A stretch of DNA of 6,849 bases, from the NCBI RefSeq assembly GCF_009711475.1, contig NZ_SMMD01000736.1, positions 1-6,849 of the forward strand. The letters run 5' to 3'. This DNA is from Fulvivirga aurantia. GTDB lineage: Bacteria > Bacteroidota > Bacteroidia > Cytophagales > Cyclobacteriaceae. The notes beneath the pieces were generated by a model, which was given only the letters and a program-made list of their open reading frames with translations, was not told the origin of the DNA and did no database searches. Shown one piece after another: positions 1 through 5,690 of this stretch. Made by a program: the position numbers and the translations under genes. The number at the start of each line of letters is the position of its first letter. Position 1 is the stretch's first letter.

Positions 1-24
1 AGAAAAAGGTTTAATCAGTAAGTG

Positions 25-50
25 AAAAAAATTTCAGAAGAATGGTCTGA
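25..50 (-). terminator. Weak candidate intrinsic terminator of the sensor kinase gene
   Basis: Read on the minus strand, just past the kinase stop codon, TCAGA (50-46) can pair with TCTGA (38-34) around a 7-nt loop. Two A residues follow and then seven T residues (31-25). Position and U-tract fit an intrinsic terminator, but the stem is only 5 bp with two G/C pairs, so it would be weak and may be chance in AT-rich DNA. No stronger hairpin is visible in the 58 bases available. Confidence 0.3.
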
Positions 51-58
51 GAAGAAAA

Positions 59-2161
59 CTATGTAGTTGATGCCACCTCTGCTTTTACAGGAAACTTAAT
101 GATAAACTCACTTCCTTTGCCTGGCCTTGATATTAACTCTATTTCTCCATCTAAGCGATCAACAAGTGTTTTTACAATTGCCAAACCAAGGCCATTAGAA
201 CTTTCCCCAGCAGTAGGCCTGGCACTTAGTTTTCTAAACTTCACAAAAAGATGCTCCTTATCCTCCTCGCTAAATCCTGGCCCCTGATCTTTGATAGATA
301 CAAACGCATGATCTTGAGTAGCCCCAGCATTGAGAATAACCACTGAGTCGTTATAAGAAAACTTTATAGCATTGGAGATAAGGTTATCTAGTATTCTAGA
401 TAGATATATTTTATCTGACCGGAAAAATAAATGACTTTCTACGCTAGGTGTTCTAATCTCTATCCCTTTAGACTTTCCTTCGGCATAGAACAGCTTCGTT
501 TTTTCTAAAAGGATATTGTGTATATCGATTTTCGTGATGATAGGTTTCCTGCTGTCCTCCTCAAATGAGTTTACATCTAGAAGGTCTCGTATAAGATCCG
601 TCCCGTTTTGAGCTATATCATCGAGCAAATTGATATAATTTTTTTGCTCATCGTTTGGCCTTGACAATCTTAGCAACTCAATCAGTCCTTTTATTCTATT
701 AAATGGAGATTTAAGGTCATGAGCTACGATATTCATCAATGTATTTTTCTCATTATTAATCTCAGCCAGCTGATCGTTACGCTTTTTCAGTTTTTCGTTT
801 TGCTTACTGATCTGCTCATTTTGGGCGGTAATTTCTTCACGCTGCTGTGCGATTCTTATATTTTTCTCATACAGTCTTACATTGGCCCTTTTTCTTCTGC
901 GGCTGGTTATATAAATATTTACACCCAACGCTAATAAAACTAAGGCAACTATCAGAAGTGCAATATTTTGCACACGCTGTCGCCCTATTATCGCCTGATC
1001 TTTGGCTTGATTTGCAATCAACAACTCATTTTGTTGATCTTTCTGGTCAATTTCGATTCTTGACTCAAACCGCTCTATGGTCCGCGCTACATCTGCACTA
1101 CTTAGTCTCTTTTCAATCTCGGCATACTGCTGATAATGCTCATAGGCCAGAGAGTAATTACTTTGCTGCTCATAAATCTTTGCCAGAAAGTAATGTCCGT
1201 CTCTTAAAATTGCCATTTCCTGAGATTTTTGAGCTACTTCCACCGCCTGATTCAGATAATCCAAAGAGGTTTTTAGGTTGTTTTGTTTGTAATGAACCTT
1301 ACCTAATTGTAGTAAAATACCCCCAAGCAAATTGAGATTTTGCGTATTGGCTGCTGCACTATAAGCTTTCTCAGCAAAAATTAAGGCCTCATCCATAAGT
1401 TCCTCATCATAATAAAGCTCTGCAATACCACGATTGATGATGGCTATATTTATTTTATCATTTATTGATTCTGCTTTTATTTTCGACTGTAGATAAAAGT
1501 CAAACGATTTGTCAAAATTGCCAAGCGCTTTATGTATTAATGCTATTTCAAGAAGTATGGAAATCTGACCATGCACATTGCCTGTTTCCAGTCTTATATC
1601 CAAGGTTCTTTGAGACATCTCCAACGCCTTTTTATAGTTGCCTTGTGTTTGATATAACTCTGCCAAACTTTTATAACTATACCCCAGACCTTGTACATCT
1701 TGTTTCTTTCTAAAAACCTCAAGTGCAGCGAAGTAATTATTATAGGCATTTACAAAATCACCTTGTGTTAGGTAAAGTCGCCCGAGACTGTTTAGTGCAT
1801 GCGCATATTGTATGGAGTCTTTGGTTTTGAGTGCCTGATCAATTGCCTGATTATAATATTCAAAAGATTTTAAGCTATTGCCCATGTAGTGGTAAGCTAC
1901 ACCCTTGTAATTGAGCGCTTGAGCTTTATACTTACTTCCCAACTGTTCGGTAAGCTCAAGTGCCTTTTCGGAGTAGTAAATGGTGCTATCTGGATGTGAT
2001 TTTCTGTACTCCCATGCAATATTTAGATACAATTCTGCACGGTCTACACCTTCGCTCACCCTCAACTCACGCATTAGGCTATCTATATATGAATAGTTCT
2101 GAGCTAAAGCTAACTCACTGACTGTAACCAGACTTAAACATAAAAAAATGACTTTCTTCAT
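59..2161 (-). CDS. Periplasmic TPR-domain sensor histidine kinase (membrane-bound, HisKA/HATPase)
   Basis: A complete 700-residue sensor kinase of a two-component system; the partner regulator is not visible. Residues 1-20 form a signal peptide ending in ALA before Q21. Residues about 42-352 hold roughly eight tetratricopeptide repeats at a 39-40 residue period (for example near 80, 119, 159, 198, 238, 277 and 317), which would lie in the periplasm and probably bind a protein or peptide. One membrane helix spans about 397-419 and is followed by RRRKR, the expected inside-positive flank. Residues about 430-478 are a polar coiled coil. The H-box is HDLKSPF with phosphoacceptor H481. The HATPase domain shows the N-box (N593, N597), G1 box DQGPGF (625-630), F-box (F642) and G2 box GLGLAI (657-662), so autokinase activity is expected. 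There is no receiver or DNA-binding domain, so it is neither a hybrid kinase nor a one-protein regulator. The ATG at 2161 is chosen because it gives the MKK n-region of the signal peptide; no Shine-Dalgarno is present. The family call is strong; the stimulus is unknown. Confidence 0.95.
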   Translation of the reverse strand: MKKVIFLCLSLVTVSELALAQNYSYIDSLMRELRVSEGVDRAELYLNIAWEYRKSHPDSTIYYSEKALELTEQLGSKYKAQALNYKGVAYHYMGNSLKSFEYYNQAIDQALKTKDSIQYAHALNSLGRLYLTQGDFVNAYNNYFAALEVFRKKQDVQGLGYSYKSLAELYQTQGNYKKALEMSQRTLDIRLETGNVHGQISILLEIALIHKALGNFDKSFDFYLQSKIKAESINDKINIAIINRGIAELYYDEELMDEALIFAEKAYSAAANTQNLNLLGGILLQLGKVHYKQNNLKTSLDYLNQAVEVAQKSQEMAILRDGHYFLAKIYEQQSNYSLAYEHYQQYAEIEKRLSSADVARTIERFESRIEIDQKDQQNELLIANQAKDQAIIGRQRVQNIALLIVALVLLALGVNIYITSRRRKRANVRLYEKNIRIAQQREEITAQNEQISKQNEKLKKRNDQLAEINNEKNTLMNIVAHDLKSPFNRIKGLIELLRLSRPNDEQKNYINLLDDIAQNGTDLIRDLLDVNSFEEDSRKPIITKIDIHNILLEKTKLFYAEGKSKGIEIRTPSVESHLFFRSDKIYLSRILDNLISNAIKFSYNDSVVILNAGATQDHAFVSIKDQGPGFSEEDKEHLFVKFRKLSARPTAGESSNGLGLAIVKTLVDRLDGEIELISRPGKGSEFIIKFPVKAEVASTT

Positions 2162-2187
2162 CTTAAAACGAAAGATCAGATAATAAT

Positions 2188-2195
2188 CAAAAATA
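2188..2195 (-). promoter_or_regulatory. Candidate Bacteroidota -7 promoter element for the sensor kinase gene
   Basis: On the minus strand these bases read TATTTTTG, an exact match to the Bacteroidota sigma-ABfr -7 consensus TAnnTTTG. It lies 27-34 bases upstream of the kinase ATG, which would give a leader of roughly 20 nt. No TTTG-type -33 element is seen at the usual distance; that position is occupied by the palindrome at 2211-2222. An 8-base motif with six fixed positions can arise by chance in AT-rich DNA, so this is a candidate only. Confidence 0.4.
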
Positions 2196-2210
2196 ATAAT
2201 TACCAGTTAG

Positions 2211-2222
2211 TTACATATGTAA
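2211..2222. promoter_or_regulatory. Perfect 12-bp palindrome, possible operator in the divergent region
   Basis: TTACATATGTAA is a perfect inverted repeat with no spacer, about 50 bp upstream of the kinase start and about 185 bp upstream of the Asp-box gene. It starts 15 bp upstream of the candidate -7 element of the kinase promoter, where a -33 element would be expected, so a bound dimeric regulator could block or replace sigma contact there. The symmetry is seen directly; the operator role is inference. The sequence is AT-rich (10 of 12 bases), which raises the odds of chance symmetry. Confidence 0.3.
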
Positions 2223-2405
2223 TATAAGGGATTAAAGTGCCTTATAATAAAAAACTATAAAATAAAGTAAGTTTTGTACAGAAGTGAGGGCGATTGAAAC
2301 GTGATAATTGTTTTGAAACCGCTCATAAAATAGCGTCAACTTATAACTCTACTTTTAATTAAATTCAGCCAGAATCAGTTGGTAATTTTCTAAAATCCAA
2401 GTTTT

Positions 2406-5400
2406 ATGAGATACAAAATCTACTTCTTACTATCTATGATGATTTTGGCCTTTACTATTGCTCCCGGCCAAAAAAGAAACCGAAACAAATCTAACAGTAT
2501 TGACTATGACGAAAAGTTATATTCAGCAATAGAATGGCGAAACATTGGCCCCTTTCGAGGAGGCCGTTCAGCAGCCGTTACCGGTGTACCTGGCAAGCCT
2601 AATTTATTCTATATGGGCGCCACCGGTGGTGGAGTGTGGAGAACCACAGACGCAGGCAACACCTGGGAGAATATTTCTGACGGATATTTTGGAGGCTCAA
2701 TTGGAGCTATTGCCGTTAGTGAGTGGGACAACAATGTGATATATGTAGGTGGTGGTGAGAAAACTGTGAGAGGTAATGTCTCTTATGGTTATGGTATGTT
2801 TAAGTCAGTAGATGCTGGTAAAACATGGCAATCTATAGGCCTTGATAAAACCAGACATATCTCGAGAGTTAGGGTTCACCCTAAAAACCCTGATATCGTT
2901 TATGCAGCTGTGATGGGTGACTTATACAAGTCATCTGACCAACGTGGTATTTATAAAAGTGAAGATGGAGGTAAAAACTGGAAGAAAGTACTATTTGCCA
3001 ATGCAGATGCAGGTGCTGTCGATCTTGTGATGGATCCGAACAACCCAAGAGTTTTATATGCAAGTACCTGGAGAATAAGACGTACGCCTTACAGCCTTGA
3101 AAGTGGAGGTGACGGTTCAGGTCTTTGGAAAAGTACGGATTCTGGTGAAACATGGACGAACATATCCTCAAATCAAGGCCTTCCGAAAGGTATCTGGGGT
3201 ATTTCAGGAGTTACTGTATCTCCTGTAAACTCAAACCGAGTTTGGGCAATAATAGAAAATAATGATGGAGGAGTTTTCAGATCAGACGATGCAGGTGAGA
3301 CCTGGAAAAAGTTAAATGACAGCAGAAGCTTAAGGCAAAGAGCATGGTATTACACTAGAATTTATGCCGACACCCAAGATGAGGATATCGTATATGTTTT
3401 AAATGTAAGGTATCACAAATCAAAAGATGGTGGTAAAACATTTGAGCCTTCCGTTGCTCCTCATGGAGATCATCACGATTTATGGATCGCTCCGGAAGAT
3501 AATCAAAGAATGGTGATTGGTGATGATGGAGGTGCTCAGGTTACGTTTGATGGTGGTGAAAATTGGAGTACTTATTATAACCAGCCAACATCGCAATTTT
3601 ATCGGGTTACGACAGACAATCACTTTCCTTACCGCATTTACGGAGCTCAACAAGATAATTCTACTGTAAGAATTGCACATAGAACTACTGGCGGATCGAT
3701 CGGAGAACGTGATTGGGAGTCAACAGCCGGAGGTGAAAGTGCACATATTGCAGTAGACCCAGAAAACAATGACATTGTATATGGCGGAAGTTATGATGGC
3801 TTTCTTACCAGAGTAAATCATGAAACTGGTGAAGTTAGAGCAATAAACGTTTGGCCTGACAACCCTATGGGGCATGGAGCTGAAGATATGAAATATCGCT
3901 TTCAGTGGAATTTCCCTATATTCTTTTCTCCACACGATCCTAATAAGCTTTATACTGCTTCCAATCATCTGCACGTGACTACAAATGAAGGCCAATCTTG
4001 GGAAGTAATAAGCCCTGATCTCACAACCAATGATTCTACAAAATTAGGTTCTTCTGGTGGACCGATTACAAAAGACAATACCAGTGTAGAGTACTATTGC
4101 ACTATTTTCTCAGCAATAGAGTCTCCTTACGAAAAAGACCTCTTATGGACTGGGTCTGATGACGGGTTAATACATGTTTCCAAAAATGGTGGCGAAAGTT
4201 GGGAAAATGTAACTCCGCCATCAATGCCAAAACTAACTATGATTAATAGCATAGAAGCTGATCCTTTTACTAAAGGTGGAGTTTACGTGGCAGGTACAAG
4301 ATATAAGCTCGGTGATTATGCACCGTATCTATACAAAACAAATGACTACGGTAAAACATGGACCAAAATAACATCCGGCATTGATAGTGAACATTTTACC
4401 AGAGTAATGAGAGCAGATCCGGAAAGAGAAGGCTTATTATATGCGGGTACAGAAAGCGGCATGTATATATCTTTTGATGATGGTGCAAGCTGGAAGAGCT
4501 TTCAGTTAAACTTACCTATTGTACCTATTACAGACCTGGCAGTGAAAGATGACAACCTGATTGCTGCTACACAGGGCAGAAGTTTTTGGTTAATTGATGA
4601 CCTTACACCATTGCATCAATTAAACAGCCAAAAGCAGAGTGGAAACTTTCATTTATACCAACCCAAAGAAGCGTTTAGAATAGGTGGAGGTAGTTGGGGA
4701 TCCTCAAAAACCAGTGGTACAAATCATCCTGGTGGAGTTATGATCCATTATTACATAAAAGATACAGCTCAGGCTGATACCATTTCTTTGGAGATTCTGG
4801 ACATGAACGATAAATTAATCAGCAAATTTTCAACCGCTCCTAACAAAAAAGAAAAGGAGGAAAAGCTTGATGTAAAAGAAGGTATGAACAGGTTTATTTG
4901 GGATATGAAATACCCCGGTGCAGAAGGGTTTGATAATATGATCTTATGGTGGGCATCATTAGATGGGCCTAAAGCTTTGCCTGGAGAGTACAAACTAAGG
5001 CTAACGGTTGATGGTAATAAAGATGAAACTACCTTTAAAATACTCAAAGATCCAAGAGCCACTTCCACAATGGCAGAACTACAAAAGCAATTTGACTTCC
5101 TAATTTCTGTACGTGACAAGCTTACTGAAACAAATATGGCCATTAAGAATATAAGAGAGGCCCGTGAGCAGATCAAAATCGTCACAAATAAAATGGAAGG
5201 TGAAGAATATGATGAGATTAATGAAAAGGCTAAGAGTATTCTGGAAGAAATGAAAACAATTGAAGAAGCCTTGTACCAAACTAAAAACCAAAGTCGACAA
5301 GACCCACTTAATTATCCTATCAGGCTAAATAATAAGTTAGGTCATTTAAATAGCCTTATGGCTATGGGAGATTTTGCGCCTACAGAGCAAGCAATAGCAT

Positions 5401-5531
5401 TTAAAAAGGAAGTTTCAGCGAGAATTGACGAGCAACTCAATGAGTTAGATGAAATTTTTACAAATGAAATTCCTGAGTTTAACAAAATGGTAAAACAGCA
5501 AGAAGTTGATGCGGTGATAATCTCCGAGTAA
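2406..5531 (+). CDS. Exported VPS10/sortilin-like Asp-box (BNR) beta-propeller protein, often annotated as glycosyl hydrolase
   Basis: A complete 1041-residue protein of the bacterial VPS10/Sortilin_N-like family, usually annotated 'glycosyl hydrolase' or 'WD40/YVTN/BNR-like repeat' without a shown reaction. The ATG at 2406 gives a signal peptide (MRYK, hydrophobic stretch to about 19, likely cut after G21 before Q22). There is no lipobox cysteine, so it is predicted to be soluble in the periplasm or outside the cell. Eleven Asp-boxes of the form S/T-x-D/N-x-G-x-x-W/F are seen at residues 80, 134, 185, 243, 293, 339, 380, 525, 592, 645 and 689. Seven fall in the first half and four in the second, which suggests one very large or two joined propellers. 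A His/Asp cluster HGDHHD lies at 353-358 and GDDGG at 372-376. Residues about 775-880 look like a beta-sandwich (FlgD/Ig-like, ending LPGEYKLRLTV). Residues about 885-1035 are charged and helical, possibly coiled coil. No T9SS C-terminal sorting domain is evident. Family membership is strong; ligand or substrate is unknown and enzymatic activity should not be assumed. A strong terminator follows the stop. Confidence 0.93.
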   Translation: MRYKIYFLLSMMILAFTIAPGQKRNRNKSNSIDYDEKLYSAIEWRNIGPFRGGRSAAVTGVPGKPNLFYMGATGGGVWRTTDAGNTWENISDGYFGGSIGAIAVSEWDNNVIYVGGGEKTVRGNVSYGYGMFKSVDAGKTWQSIGLDKTRHISRVRVHPKNPDIVYAAVMGDLYKSSDQRGIYKSEDGGKNWKKVLFANADAGAVDLVMDPNNPRVLYASTWRIRRTPYSLESGGDGSGLWKSTDSGETWTNISSNQGLPKGIWGISGVTVSPVNSNRVWAIIENNDGGVFRSDDAGETWKKLNDSRSLRQRAWYYTRIYADTQDEDIVYVLNVRYHKSKDGGKTFEPSVAPHGDHHDLWIAPEDNQRMVIGDDGGAQVTFDGGENWSTYYNQPTSQFYRVTTDNHFPYRIYGAQQDNSTVRIAHRTTGGSIGERDWESTAGGESAHIAVDPENNDIVYGGSYDGFLTRVNHETGEVRAINVWPDNPMGHGAEDMKYRFQWNFPIFFSPHDPNKLYTASNHLHVTTNEGQSWEVISPDLTTNDSTKLGSSGGPITKDNTSVEYYCTIFSAIESPYEKDLLWTGSDDGLIHVSKNGGESWENVTPPSMPKLTMINSIEADPFTKGGVYVAGTRYKLGDYAPYLYKTNDYGKTWTKITSGIDSEHFTRVMRADPEREGLLYAGTESGMYISFDDGASWKSFQLNLPIVPITDLAVKDDNLIAATQGRSFWLIDDLTPLHQLNSQKQSGNFHLYQPKEAFRIGGGSWGSSKTSGTNHPGGVMIHYYIKDTAQADTISLEILDMNDKLISKFSTAPNKKEKEEKLDVKEGMNRFIWDMKYPGAEGFDNMILWWASLDGPKALPGEYKLRLTVDGNKDETTFKILKDPRATSTMAELQKQFDFLISVRDKLTETNMAIKNIREAREQIKIVTNKMEGEEYDEINEKAKSILEEMKTIEEALYQTKNQSRQDPLNYPIRLNNKLGHLNSLMAMGDFAPTEQAIAFKKEVSARIDEQLNELDEIFTNEIPEFNKMVKQQEVDAVIISE

Positions 5532-5550
5532 CTCAACCCCATCATTGAGA

Positions 5551-5590
5551 AAAAGCTGCCTCATTAAATTTGGGGCAGCTTTTATTATTT
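5551..5590 (+). terminator. Strong intrinsic terminator after the Asp-box protein gene
   Basis: AAAAGCTGCC (5551-5560) pairs perfectly over 10 bp with GGCAGCTTTT (5574-5583). A further T-G and C-G pair inside shortens the loop to about 9 nt. The T-rich tract TTTTATTATTT follows the GC-rich part of the stem. It begins 20 nt after the TAA at 5529-5531, and the next gene starts about 100 nt later, so it should end the Asp-box transcript and separate it from the downstream esterase. The A/T outer stem might also let it work on the opposite strand, but no minus-strand gene needs it here. Confidence 0.85.
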
Positions 5591-5690
5591 ATATTAAATC
5601 GCATATTTTTCACTTTGGAATCATTATTGAGTAACTTTAAGTAAACCAACAGTAGTCCTCACCAGGCTACGACAAAACGAAAAAACCAAA

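Noticed and set aside
847..1335. 162-codon open frame on the plus strand, antisense to the sensor kinase
   Set aside because: It lies wholly inside the kinase gene, has no recognisable domain, and its Leu/Phe/His-rich composition is what the complement of the TPR/coiled-coil region gives.
2354..2363. 10-bp palindrome TTTAATTAAA in the intergenic region
   Set aside because: Made only of A and T, so symmetry is expected often by chance in this AT-rich stretch.
2350..2390. Possible promoter elements for the propeller gene: TACTTTTA (2350-2357) and TAATTTTC (2383-2390)
   Set aside because: Both miss the final G of the -7 consensus and lack a -33 partner; the real promoter cannot be placed from sequence alone.
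4854..4875. Perfect Shine-Dalgarno-like AAGGAGG with an ATG about 10 bases later inside the propeller gene
   Set aside because: The ATG is followed at once by TAA in that frame, so nothing would be made; the bases simply encode Lys/Glu residues, and Bacteroidota rarely use this signal.
4769..5185. 138-codon open frame on the minus strand, antisense to the propeller protein gene
   Set aside because: Ser/Leu/Phe-rich complement of a strongly supported gene, with no domain and no promoter or start signal.
5610..5639. Possible esterase promoter elements TCACTTTG (5610-5617) and TAACTTTA (5632-5639)
   Set aside because: Each has one mismatch to TAnnTTTG and neither has a TTTG at the expected upstream distance, so they do not exceed chance in AT-rich DNA.
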